From CAWHHZ01 sp963829355 (GTDB lineage Bacteria; Acidobacteriota; Thermoanaerobaculia; Gp7-AA8; JAHWKK01), in contig CAWHHZ010000014.1 of the NCBI GenBank assembly GCA_963829355.1, positions 248,001-312,000 of the forward strand: DNA of 64,000 nt, read 5' to 3'. This document shows positions 45,512 through 54,221 of the stretch, one piece after another. The translations under genes and the position numbers were made by a program. The stretch's first letter is position 1. Every line of letters begins with the position of its first letter. The notes beneath the pieces are model-generated. The model was not told where the DNA came from. It searched no databases and worked only from the letters and a program-made list of their open reading frames with translations.

Positions 45512-45849
45512 CTTCCGGCATGTTCATCTTCCGGCTATACGTGGCCGGGGACGGGCCTCACTCCCGGCAGGCGATCGCAAACCTCACTGAGCTGTGCGAC
45601 ACCTATCTCGCAGACCGGCACGAAGTCGAGATCGTCGATGTACTCCTCCACCCGAGGCGCGCTCTGGAGGAAGAGATTTACATGACGCCGATGCTCGTGA
45701 CTGAGTCTCCATACCCGGGGCACCGCATCGTCGGCACGCTCAGTCACACGGAACCGATTCTTCAGATCCTTGGACTCGGAATCGCGCAGCGGAGAACGTT
45801 TGCGGGTCTGAAAGTGCGGGACGCGGCACCTCAGCTACGCCGGCCGTAG
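45508..45849 (+). CDS. kaiB: KaiB-like thioredoxin-fold protein
   Basis: The 113-residue protein has the KaiB pattern: FRLYVAGDGPHSRQAIANL at the N-terminus, HEVEIVDVLLHPRRALEEE and a central MTPMLVTESPYPGHRIVG, in which the proline after the helix is conserved. KaiB can switch folds and binds KaiC rings in the cyanobacterial clock. The start ATGA overlap with the kaiC stop shows they are translated together. No kaiA is present, as is usual outside cyanobacteria. The hybrid kinase and receiver on the opposite strand are candidates for the SasA-like and output roles. Confidence 0.88.
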   Translation: MTSGMFIFRLYVAGDGPHSRQAIANLTELCDTYLADRHEVEIVDVLLHPRRALEEEIYMTPMLVTESPYPGHRIVGTLSHTEPILQILGLGIAQRRTFAGLKVRDAAPQLRRP

Positions 45850-46188
45850 CGGCCATCCCGTTTCCATGTGTGCTCTGGCGGAAGCCGCGTAGCGCGTCCT
45901 CAACGCGCTCGTCCAGCAGCATCCCGCTTTTCACCGTGGCGACGCAAGCAAGCTGTGCGCGGGCCCGGGCGCGTTCACGGGAGGGAGCTGGACGCGAAAG
46001 CGATTCGAGCGCATCCCGCGCGACATCCCGGGCCAAACGCTGGAACCTCGCCAATGATCACTGTCGCTCGTCGCCACCCGCCACCTGGCGCGGGAAGCCG
46101 CGTTGCTTTGCAGGATAAAGTTAAGCTTCCGGTTCTGACCCCAACACGCCCGGTTGCAGAAGCGCCCTCGGCCCGCTGGTCAGCCGAG
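45850..46188. other. unassigned region after kaiB
   Basis: About 340 bases, very GC-rich in the centre (GCGCGGGCCCGGGCGCG). On the minus strand a frame at 45740-46054 reads MARFQRLARDVARDALESLS, then an Arg/Ala-rich stretch and VKSGMLLDERVEDALRGF; it overlaps kaiB by 110 bases antisense and matches no family I know. It could be a remnant of a small helical protein. No repeat-family unit is present. Confidence 0.35.
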
Positions 46189-47314
46189 CTACCGTTCGAG
46201 GAACTTGTCGAGCCTCTCGAGCGCCTCTTCAGTTTCGGGTCGCGTAAAGCCGACTCTGACATGATCCGAGGGAACGTCGGCGAGCTCGGAGCGGAACAAT
46301 GATCCGGGTACGAGCAGGACGCCGGTCTCGTCGAGGAGCCGTGTGCAGAAGTCATCGGCCGTCCCGGATCCCCGCCAACGGGGAAAGGCAAACAGCCCTC
46401 CCTCGGGGATCGACCATTCGAACAGCGTCTCATGAGAGCGAAAGAAACGATCGAACATCCCCAGGTAGCGTTTTTTCAGAGTTCGTGTTCGAAGGAAAAG
46501 CTGATCTTGTGATCGAACTGCAAGCGTTGTCAACAGCTCACTGGGAGCCGACGAGCAGATCGTCGTGTAGTGCTTGAATCGCTCGATCCTTTCCAGTGCC
46601 TCGACATCAGGCGAGACGACCCATCCGATCCTCAGCCCGGGAAGACCGTACATCTTCGAAGTGCCACTGAGTGAGAAGCCACGCTCGTAGATGTCCGCCA
46701 CCGCAGGAAGGCGGCTCTTTTCGTCCGATCTCCGAGCCGCGAAAGATCTCATCGCTGACGAGCCAGATACCGTGCCGGCGACACAGAGTCACGATCTCCT
46801 GCAGCTCGTCCTGGGTAATCACTCTTCCCGTCGGGTTGTGGGGGAAGTTGATGTAGAGCAGTCTCGTGGAGGGTCGTATCGCTCGTCCGAGCTCGTCCAG
46901 ATCGAGCGACCAGCCCGCATCGCGATCCAGCGCGATTCCGGTGACGTCGCATATCGACATCGGAACAGACTCGGCGGACTGATACCCAGGGACGATCACG
47001 ATCGCGTGGTCCTCCGGTTTCAGGAGAGCGTGCATGAGACAAAAGATGCTCTCTTCGGAACCGCTGAACGTGAGGACGTTGCGCGGCTCTATTCTCTCGT
47101 GAGTCTCTGCTATGGCAGCCCTGAGCTCGGGACTCCCACGGTTTTCGGTATAGCCGAGGTGGAGACTGAGGAGCTCCTGGGGGTCTGTATCAGTCATCTC
47201 GAGCAGCTCACTGATGCTGATCGAGTGCATGTCTGTGCTCGAGACGTTGTAGCGGACAGAGAACTCCCACTTCCCGTAGAAGACCTCGAGCTCGAAGTCG
47301 CGCGACAGTTTCAT
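46189..47314 (-). pseudogene. PLP-dependent aminotransferase (class I/II), one frameshift
   Basis: The N-terminal frame from 47314 covers residues 1-200 (LSLHLGYTENRGSPELRAAI, LTFSGSEESIFCLMHALL, YINFPHNPTGRVI, IWLVSDEIFRG). Near 46730 the frame changes, and YERGFSLSGTSKMYGLPGLR, with the PLP-binding lysine, continues to the stop at 46189 with RVGFTRPETEEALERLDKF. The span is one base over 375 codons. This is a fold-type I aminotransferase of the aspartate/aromatic group; the amino donor is unknown. It lies downstream of the penicillin acylase gene with a hairpin between. Confidence 0.82.
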
Positions 47315-47343
47315 CTGGGATCGCCTTCTTCCTCTGTCACTGT

Positions 47344-47360
47344 GCCGGTTGAAAACCGGC
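47344..47360. terminator. short hairpin between penicillin acylase and aminotransferase genes
   Basis: GCCGGTT and AACCGGC form a 7-bp perfect stem with a three-base loop, 30 bases before the acylase stop side of the 75-base gap. A short T-stretch within the loop region but no proper T-tail; tentative. Confidence 0.35.
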
Positions 47361-47389
47361 GGCCCGGACGGCTGCTAACCGGCGCTACT

Positions 47390-49801
47390 CTACTCACCCG
47401 GAACCAGCCTCAGGACGTTCACGGGCTCACCCGGGAGAAACGGCGTTGCCTCTCCCCTCACCCACGCTTCATGCGCGTCGGCGAAATGCGGCGAGAGAGG
47501 ATGACCGCTCTGACCGCCGGGCATGTGAAAGATTCCCTCTTCCTCGTGCCCCGGCGAGACCACCATACGCTCTGAAGCGCCGAAGGTCGGACCTTGCGCC
47601 CGCGGCATGTTCGAGTCGCCTGGAAGCTGGCGCTTCGGGTACTCGAGAACCTTGCCGAGATAGGGGACCGCTCCCGCCATCGGATGCCTGAAGTTGCTGG
47701 TGTTGCGCCGCCCCCAGGTCTGCTCCGCCAACGACTCTCCCCCCTCCGTAAAATACGAAATCGTCTCGTCGACCGCTGCCAGCAGTTGCTCGGTCCAACT
47801 CTCGTACTCCTTGCCGAGCAGGTGCGGGGGACGCTGCGTCACAACCGCCCAGAGGGCATGTTCCTCCTGAGCCAGATCGCCCCAGCGAAACCTCTCGTCT
47901 GCCTCCGCCGCGTGCGCCGTCAATGCCTCAAACACATTTTCTTCGACGAATCCGCGGAAACCTCTCACGAGCCTGTACCCCACCGAATCGACCGAAGCGC
48001 GTCCGCCCCAGTTCTCGACGAGCTGCCTCATCTCCGCTCGATGCGGATGTCCCTCGACCGCCCGATCATCGAGGATCTCGAGCAGAAGTTGCTGCCAGCG
48101 CTCGAGAAACAGGGCTCGATCATCGAGCTGGATCCGCAGCAGATCCTCTTCCTCGAATTGATCTTCGGCCCGAAGTGCGTCGCGAATCTGCTTTGCCCGA
48201 GCGCCCAGGGCGTAGCCGCCATCACCGATGAGATCGAGCATCTCTCCGCCCACGACCCGCGCGTTCGCGGTCCAGATCCGGTCCCCCGCCGGAGCCACGA
48301 TCCGCGGGTACTCCTCCGGCTCGAGCCATCCATCCCAGCCGGTCGTTCCGTCCGCCCACGACTGCGGCAGACGACCATCGTAGTCTCCGACTCGCCGCGG
48401 AATCGCGCCCATGATCGTCCAGCCGATCCTTCCCTCCCGGTCGACGACCACGAAATTCTGCTCCGGCGATCCGATCGTGTTCGCCACTGCGATCGCCGCT
48501 TCCACCGAATCGGCACCCTCGAGGTCGAAAAGGTTCTGGTTTGCGCCGCGCGTATCGTGTGCGACCCATCGCAGCGCACGCGGACGCCCGAGGTGGTCCT
48601 CGTCGATCACAGGTCCCCAGATCGTCTCACGGACCTCGAGTGTTTCGACGTTTCCTTCACTATCGCGAATCCGCTCCTTGAAGATCTCGTACGGCCGCGG
48701 CCCCTCAGGCGTCATGTAGCGGCCGTCTCCGAGATCTTCGAGCACGACCAGATCGACCCAGTCGCCGTAGCTGTTCGTAAAGCTCCATGCGACCTGACCG
48801 TTGCTCCCGGCGACCATGACCGGAGTGCCGGGTAGCGTCACTCCCGTGACGACTCTGGTCCCGTCGCCATCCGGAAAAACGAACGACGCCCGGTACCAGA
48901 TCGATGGCACACTGATCCCGAGATGCATGTCCCCGGCGAGAATCGCACGACCATCCTTCGTCAGGCTCCCGCCCACCGCGAAATTGTTGCTTCCCGGAAC
49001 GGCGTCGTGCTCTCCCTCGACCGGAGGAGCGTCACTCGCCGAGGCTGTCGCCGCCGGACCCTCGCTTGCGGGCTCAGGGATCACCGGCAGCGTGAGCACG
49101 GAGTCATCGATCGGTGCGTCCCACTCTGATCCGGGCGTCGCAAGAAGCTCGAACATCTCCGGGGACATCGTGTCCCTGAGTACTCCGTAGCTCGAGTCCG
49201 TACGCCCGCTCTCGTCCTGAAGGTCGAGATACATCGCGTAGACCACCAGCACCGAGTCCTCTGGCTCCCAAGGCTCCGGTGACTGTCGCAGAAGAAGATA
49301 CTCGAACGGTCGCGCGTCGAGAGCCGCCAGCCCCGCATTCACTCCCGCCGTGTACGCCATCAGAAGCTCACGCTGATCCTCAGGCTCGTTCTCGACCACC
49401 GCGCGCGCCCTTGTCCGAAAGCGGTGAACCCGCAGATCCCGGTCGGAGCCCATCGCCATCGGACCGAACAGCTCGGCGAGCTCCCCTGCCGGCTGGCGGC
49501 GAAGAAGGTCCATCTGAAAAAAGCGATCCTGCGCATGAAGGAACCCGAGCGCGCGTGCGACGTCGACCCTCGACTCACCGCGGATCGTCGGAATGCCGAG
49601 AGAATCACGCTCGATGACGACCGGATGCTGGAGTCCGGCGATGTCGACCTCACCTTCCACCTCGGGCAGACTCGCGCGCAACGTGAGCCAGACTCCCAGG
49701 ATCGCGATCAATGCGATCAGAACGAGAGCGCCGAGGGTGAAGCCGATCAGACGCAGGACGCGCCTCGAGCGAGAGGAAGAGGTCGAGCGATCAATAGACA
49801 T
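47390..49801 (-). CDS. penicillin acylase family protein (peptidase S45)
   Basis: The 803-residue precursor has a signal anchor (about 16-40) and the Ntn-hydrolase layout. The alpha region contains VVIERDSLGIPTIRGES and RALGFLHAQDRFFQMDLLRR. The likely self-processing site is before Ser 271 in AVPGSNNFAVGG, which becomes the N-terminal nucleophile of the beta chain. Further signatures are AGDMHLGISVPSIWY, NGQVAWSFTNSYGDWVDLV and, near the end, SNMPRAQGPTFGASERMVV. Such enzymes hydrolyse amide bonds of penicillins, acyl-homoserine lactones or other N-acyl compounds in the periplasm; quorum quenching is a possibility, not shown. The start at 49801 is directly followed upstream by repeat DNA. 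Confidence 0.9.
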   Translation of the reverse strand: MSIDRSTSSSRSRRVLRLIGFTLGALVLIALIAILGVWLTLRASLPEVEGEVDIAGLQHPVVIERDSLGIPTIRGESRVDVARALGFLHAQDRFFQMDLLRRQPAGELAELFGPMAMGSDRDLRVHRFRTRARAVVENEPEDQRELLMAYTAGVNAGLAALDARPFEYLLLRQSPEPWEPEDSVLVVYAMYLDLQDESGRTDSSYGVLRDTMSPEMFELLATPGSEWDAPIDDSVLTLPVIPEPASEGPAATASASDAPPVEGEHDAVPGSNNFAVGGSLTKDGRAILAGDMHLGISVPSIWYRASFVFPDGDGTRVVTGVTLPGTPVMVAGSNGQVAWSFTNSYGDWVDLVVLEDLGDGRYMTPEGPRPYEIFKERIRDSEGNVETLEVRETIWGPVIDEDHLGRPRALRWVAHDTRGANQNLFDLEGADSVEAAIAVANTIGSPEQNFVVVDREGRIGWTIMGAIPRRVGDYDGRLPQSWADGTTGWDGWLEPEEYPRIVAPAGDRIWTANARVVGGEMLDLIGDGGYALGARAKQIRDALRAEDQFEEEDLLRIQLDDRALFLERWQQLLLEILDDRAVEGHPHRAEMRQLVENWGGRASVDSVGYRLVRGFRGFVEENVFEALTAHAAEADERFRWGDLAQEEHALWAVVTQRPPHLLGKEYESWTEQLLAAVDETISYFTEGGESLAEQTWGRRNTSNFRHPMAGAVPYLGKVLEYPKRQLPGDSNMPRAQGPTFGASERMVVSPGHEEEGIFHMPGGQSGHPLSPHFADAHEAWVRGEATPFLPGEPVNVLRLVPGE

Positions 49802-49879
49802 TGAGCGACATACTAAATGGACCCTTCAACAAAATGCACCCAACGTTTCCTCGCTCCGCTGAAAATGGCCCCAGTAGGC

Positions 49880-50064
49880 AGCCATCCTGAGCGGGGAATG
49901 GCGTCGCTTTGCTGTCGCCAGTGAAGCAGAAATGAACCTTGTCATCCTGAGCGCAGCGAAGGATCTCGTACGTCCCGACTCTCAGGACGGAAGGAGCGCG
50001 ACAGTCAGGAGGGAATTACGCGACAGTCAGGACCTACGCGATCCTTCGCTGCGCTCAGGATGAC
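49880..50064. repeat. REP-like long repeat, unit 7, with inverted tail module
   Basis: Main unit 49941-50064 with arms GTCATCCTGAGCGCAGCGAAGG and CTTCGCTGCGCTCAGGATGAC. Upstream, 49880-49940 (GCCATCCTGAGCGGGGAATG, GTCGCCAGTGAAG) is the tail module of units 4 and 8 in the opposite orientation. The right arm enters the methyltransferase gene and provides its stop. Between 49802 and 49879 I see nothing. Confidence 0.85.
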
Positions 50065-50729
50065 TGGTCGGCCTGGCGGTATCCGACGCACACCACATGC
50101 GAGTGCGGATATCCTCGGTCGATCCGGACTGACTGGAGGTCGGCGAGACCCGCACGACGCATCCTCTCGAGCACGTCGTGCGGCGTCTCGTAGTGCAGGC
50201 CGCTTCCAAGCGTCAGCCCGAGCAGGTTGTCCGAGATCAACTCCTGCACACGATTCCACGTGAACTTCAGCCGCGAAGTCGGATCGAGATCCTTGATCAG
50301 CAGAACACCCCCAGGCTCGAGCCGCGCGACCAGGCTGCTGAACAGGCCGTCGCGCTCCTCGAGTGGGATCCGGTAGAGCACGTCGAACATTGTGACGGCA
50401 TCAAACCGTCCGCGAATCGCATCCACATAGGCGCCAACGCGGACAATCCCGTCCGTCCGCGCTCCATGCATCAATTTCTCGAGATCGGGCTCTGCGATCG
50501 TCACTTCTTCGGCGCCAGCTTCGACTGCGAGCTGTGCGAACACACCGTGTCCTCCTCCGACATCGAGGATTCTGCCCGCTGGTATCCACCGGAACGTCCG
50601 CAGGAACGGACACGACAGAAATCGCCCCAGCACATGAGTCCAGACTCCGAGCGGGGCCTGGCGGAATGCCGTATTGAGGATCGAGACGCTCCGGGCATAG
50701 CCGAGTCGTCGTAGCGGTTCGGATTGCAT
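50055..50729 (-). CDS. SAM-dependent methyltransferase (class I)
   Basis: The 224-residue protein has motif I ILDVGGGHGVFAQLAVEAG, motif post-I VTIAEPDLEKL and a motif IV-like FDAVTMFDVLYRIPLEE with LEPGGVLLIKDLDP after it, as in small-molecule or lipid O-/C-methyltransferases. The acceptor is unknown. Its final residues (QADQSS) and stop are read from the arm of a REP-like repeat, so the natural C-terminus may have been replaced. It diverges by eight bases from the membrane glycosyltransferase gene, followed by a GT2 and a ChbG-type gene, so a role in building a lipid-linked glycan is conceivable. Confidence 0.82.
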   Translation of the reverse strand: MQSEPLRRLGYARSVSILNTAFRQAPLGVWTHVLGRFLSCPFLRTFRWIPAGRILDVGGGHGVFAQLAVEAGAEEVTIAEPDLEKLMHGARTDGIVRVGAYVDAIRGRFDAVTMFDVLYRIPLEERDGLFSSLVARLEPGGVLLIKDLDPTSRLKFTWNRVQELISDNLLGLTLGSGLHYETPHDVLERMRRAGLADLQSVRIDRGYPHSHVVCVGYRQADQSS

Positions 50730-50737
50730 CGACCGGC

Positions 50738-52581
50738 ATGATGAACGATGCTCACGTAATTGGGAACCTCGGAGGCGCGTCCGACACCAGTGCCACGCCG
50801 CTGGAGAACCGATCGTCGCGGTTCCGGGTCCGTCTGATACTGGCAGCGGCCCTCGTCCTCATCGTCACGATCGCCGGAGCACCAGAAACGCACTGGGAGA
50901 TGGACGAGATCCTCTTCCACATGGGAGTCGAGCAGTTCAATCCGCTGCAGCATCATCCCCACCCTCCCGGCTATCCTCTCCTCATCGGCCTCGGGAAGTT
51001 TCTGAATCTCTTCATCGGCGATCCGTTCGTTTCGCTCGTCACCCTCGCGATCATCTCGGTCGTGATCGGCTTCGCCGCTTTCGTCGCCGCCATCCGGAAC
51101 ATCACGGGATCGGAGGCGGCCGGATTTGTCGCGGGCTTCATTTTCTTCTTCTCGCCGGCGATGATCATTCACGGCCCGACGCCGATGTCGGACCCGCCGG
51201 CCCTGATGTTTCTCGCTCTCGCGCTCTGGGCCGCGTCAGGTCCGTCGATCGGCCCGCGTCGAGCCCTCCTGTTCGGAGTCTTTGCCGCCGCGTCGATCGG
51301 ATGCAGGCCGCAATACGCAGTCCCGATTCTCCCAGCGCTGGCCCTCGTTCTCATCATGTTGCGAGACCTTCGCGCTCGTCTCGCGGCACTGCTCGGATTC
51401 ACGACCGTCTGCTTCGCCTGGATCGTGCCACTGATCAGCGCCACGGGTGGCTTGAACGCGTTTCTGGCGTGGCAGAGCGGGCAGGCGTCGTGGGTCGCGG
51501 AAGTCGATGCCGGCGTCGCGAGACACGCGCTCGGCCTCGGCGATCTCGTCAAGCGCTTCGTCGCGCATCCGTGGGGCCCGAAGTGGATCTCGATCCCGAT
51601 ACTCCTGCTCGCCGGCGCCGGTGCCGTCCGGGCAGTCCTGTCGAAACTGGTTCTGCTCGGCCCGCTCGTCGTGATCGCCCTCGTTCATTTGGTATTCACG
51701 ATCGTCGCGTGTGATCCCGCGGACGGGGTTCGCTACATACTTCCGACTCATCTCGCGACCGCGGCGTTCGTATCGCTCGCTCTCGTTGCGGTCACCCGCA
51801 GGCTGCCCGCCTCTCGCGTTTTACTCAGCGCCGTAGTCAGCATCTTCGTTCTCGGCTCGTACGCCTACGTGTGGCCGCTCCTGTACGTTCGGTCCACGAC
51901 CACCTCACCGCCCGTGGCCGCCGTCGAATGGCTTCTCGCGAACGTGGACGAGAACACGGTGACCCTCTACGACGACTCGGTGCTGCCACACGTCGAAGGA
52001 CTTCTCTCGGCGGTGAAGGTGCGGCGGCATCCGGCGGCCGACGCCGATCTGCTCCACCATCCGTCGCAACCGGCCGTGTTGTTCGGTGAAGGTTCCTCGC
52101 TCGCCCCCGACGCGTTGGTCTTCCGTTGGCCCGACAGCGACGCCTACGGCAAGATCACGAGGAACCATTACCGAACGGTGACCCTCGATCCGCTCGAACC
52201 GCGCGAGCGATTCGTCGGACTTCGAGGTCTCGGGCCCTGGCAGTCGTCCGACGGCGGGGCGCGGTGGCGATGGGTGGAGCAAAGTGCCGAGATCGAGATC
52301 CCGGGTTGCTGCGGCGCGCTCGAGCTCCTCCTCGGATTTCCTCCCGACGCACCGTGGGACGAAGTGGCTCTCCACGTTTCCGTGGCCGATCAGAACCTTC
52401 GCACAATCGTCCTGCACGTGGCGAGATCAAACATGTCACAGTCGCACTGCCCGATGGAACGCGACGGATAAGCGTCTCCAGCAACCGCGCGTATCTGCCT
52501 GACGACCGTCCCGAATCCGCGGCTCCAGTACGTCTCGCCGCCAGACTGTACGATCTGCGCAGGGAGCATGACGGGCCGTAG
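50738..52581 (+). pseudogene. polytopic membrane glycosyltransferase-like protein (GT39/ArnT-like), frameshift near 3' end
   Basis: The protein has about ten to eleven hydrophobic segments after a polar leader. The first luminal loop ETHWEMDEILFHMGVE with HPHPPGYPLLIG fits GT-C (PMT/ArnT/DUF2723-like) enzymes, where an acidic residue in the first loop is catalytic, and GPTPMSDPPALMFLALAL is also typical. The frame ends early at 52471; near 52425 one missing base separates it from the continuation HVTVALPDGTRRISVSSN, which runs to 52581. The span is 614 codons less one base. It would transfer sugar from a polyprenyl-phosphate donor; the adjacent GT2 could make that donor. Confidence 0.7.
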
Positions 52582-52604
52582 CTGACCTCGTACAATCAGA
52601 ACCG

Positions 52605-53378
52605 ATGACGCATTCTTCGCAAAGCAGAGTCCTTTCAGCGGCCGGTCTCTCACTCGTGATTCCGATGTTCAACGAGGAGGAGACGATCGAGCATGCCGTT
52701 GCCATCGCGATCGATGCTCTTCGAAGGGATTTCGAGGACTGGGAGATCGTCATCGTCGACGATGCGTCGACCGACGAGTCAGCGACGATCGTCTCGGGGA
52801 TCACCGCCCGTGAGCCACGGGTCGTCATGATCCGACACGACGTGAACCGCAAACTCGGCCGCACTGTTCGTGACGGCCTGACGGCGGCCACGAAGGATCT
52901 CGTCATCTACATGGACGCTGATCTTCCCTTCGATCCCAATGAGCTCGCCCGTGCAGTCCGCGCTCTGGAGATCACACGCGCGGACATGATCGCCGGCTAT
53001 CGATTCGATCGTACGACGGAGGGATTCCGGCGAACGGTGTATTCGTACCTCTACAACCTTCTGATCGGTCTCCTCTTCGGCTGGCCTCATCGAGACATCA
53101 ACTTCTCGTTCAAACTGATGCGCCGCACGATGATCGAGAGGCTGGACCTGAAATCGGAGGGCTCGCTCATCGACGCCGAGATCGTCGTGAAGGCGAAGAA
53201 CCTCGGCTATGTCATCCATCAGATGGGCTTCGATTATTTTCCCCGAACGCGCGGGACCTCCACGCTCTCCTCCCCGACAGTGATTCTGAAGATCTTTCGG
53301 GAGCTCATCCGGCTGTACCCGGAAATGAAGCATCCGGATAGGGCCAGGGAAGATGCGCCGGAGCCAACAGCCGAGTGA
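52605..53378 (+). CDS. GT2-family glycosyltransferase, dolichol-phosphate mannosyltransferase-like
   Basis: The 257-residue protein begins the catalytic domain LSLVIPMFNEEETIEHAV, with EIVIVDDASTDESATI for nucleotide-sugar binding and the DXD-like MDADLPFDPNEL for metal. The later MIAGYRFDRTTEGFRR and TRGTSTLSSP segments match polyprenyl-phosphate sugar synthases. No C-terminal membrane anchor is seen. It probably charges a polyprenyl-phosphate with a hexose used by the GT-C-like enzyme just upstream. Its stop overlaps the start of the ChbG-type gene by four bases. Confidence 0.86.
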   Translation: MTHSSQSRVLSAAGLSLVIPMFNEEETIEHAVAIAIDALRRDFEDWEIVIVDDASTDESATIVSGITAREPRVVMIRHDVNRKLGRTVRDGLTAATKDLVIYMDADLPFDPNELARAVRALEITRADMIAGYRFDRTTEGFRRTVYSYLYNLLIGLLFGWPHRDINFSFKLMRRTMIERLDLKSEGSLIDAEIVVKAKNLGYVIHQMGFDYFPRTRGTSTLSSPTVILKIFRELIRLYPEMKHPDRAREDAPEPTAE

Positions 53379-54188
53379 AGCGACTGATCGTCACAGCCGA
53401 CGACCTCGGACTCCACGCCGGGATGACCGCCGGCGCGATTCATGCGCATCGGGAAGGGATCGTCACCGCATGCTCGGTCTCGGCGTGTGGTCGGGATCTC
53501 GGCGCCACGGCAGCCGCACTCCTCGAGGAACCGGAGCTCGACGTGGGAATCCACTTTACGCTCGTCGAGGAACGGCCGGTGCTTACGGCCTCGGAGATAC
53601 CGTCGCTCGTCGGACCGGATGGACGATTCCCGCGGAAGTGGCCCCAGTTTCTTGCACGATATCTGACGGGCGGGCTCGATCCCGGTGAGATCGAGGAGGA
53701 GCTTCGCGCACAATGCGCGCTGCTGCGTGAGCGCGGACTCACGATCGTGCACGCCAACTCTCATCAGCATCTTCACCTTCTGCCGTCACTGCATGCTCTG
53801 ATCAGCCGAATCGCCAGCGATGAAGGAATCGGATACGTGAGAACGGTGCGCGACCGACCCGTTCACAGACGGTCGCCCCGCGCGCTTCTGATTTTCGCGC
53901 TCGGGCTGATTGGAAGGCGCGCAGACGGGAAGTCGAACGACGCGACGATTGGAGTGACCGACGGCCGGACATCTCGATGAAGAGTCGCTCATCGCCCTGC
54001 TGGACCGCGTCGATGGCCTCACTGAGCTCGTTACGCATCCTGGCATCGGCGACGAGAAGATCGCGAATTCCTACGACTGGGGATACCAGTGGGACCGTGA
54101 GACCCGCGCCCTTACCTCGCCCCGGGTCCGCAACGCCCTCGAGTCCCGGAACATCCGCCTGACCCGAATCCGCGATCTCGTCTACTAG
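53375..54188 (+). pseudogene. ChbG/HpnK (YdjC)-family carbohydrate deacetylase, one frameshift
   Basis: The first frame has KRLIVTADDLGLHAGMTAG with metal-binding aspartates, VGIHFTLVEERPVL, and NSHQHLHLLPSLHALI with the histidines. At about 53963 an extra G shifts the frame, and HLDEESLIALLDRVDG, ELVTHPGIGDEKI and onward finish at 54188. The THPG motif is typical of the family, which deacetylates N-acetylated oligosaccharides or hopanoid-linked sugars. The span is one base over 271 codons. The location after two glycosyltransferase genes suggests it edits the same lipid-linked sugar. Confidence 0.82.
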
Positions 54189-54221
54189 GAGTGTCGTGAC
54201 GGAACAAGATCATTAGGGAAC

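Noticed and set aside
40917..45849. True circadian clock operon
   Set aside because: No kaiA, altered CII active site and no known oscillator outside phototrophs with this layout; kept as a possible signalling module only.
47594..48835. 413-codon plus-strand frame opposite the penicillin acylase
   Set aside because: Antisense shadow of a gene with a clear Ntn-hydrolase layout.
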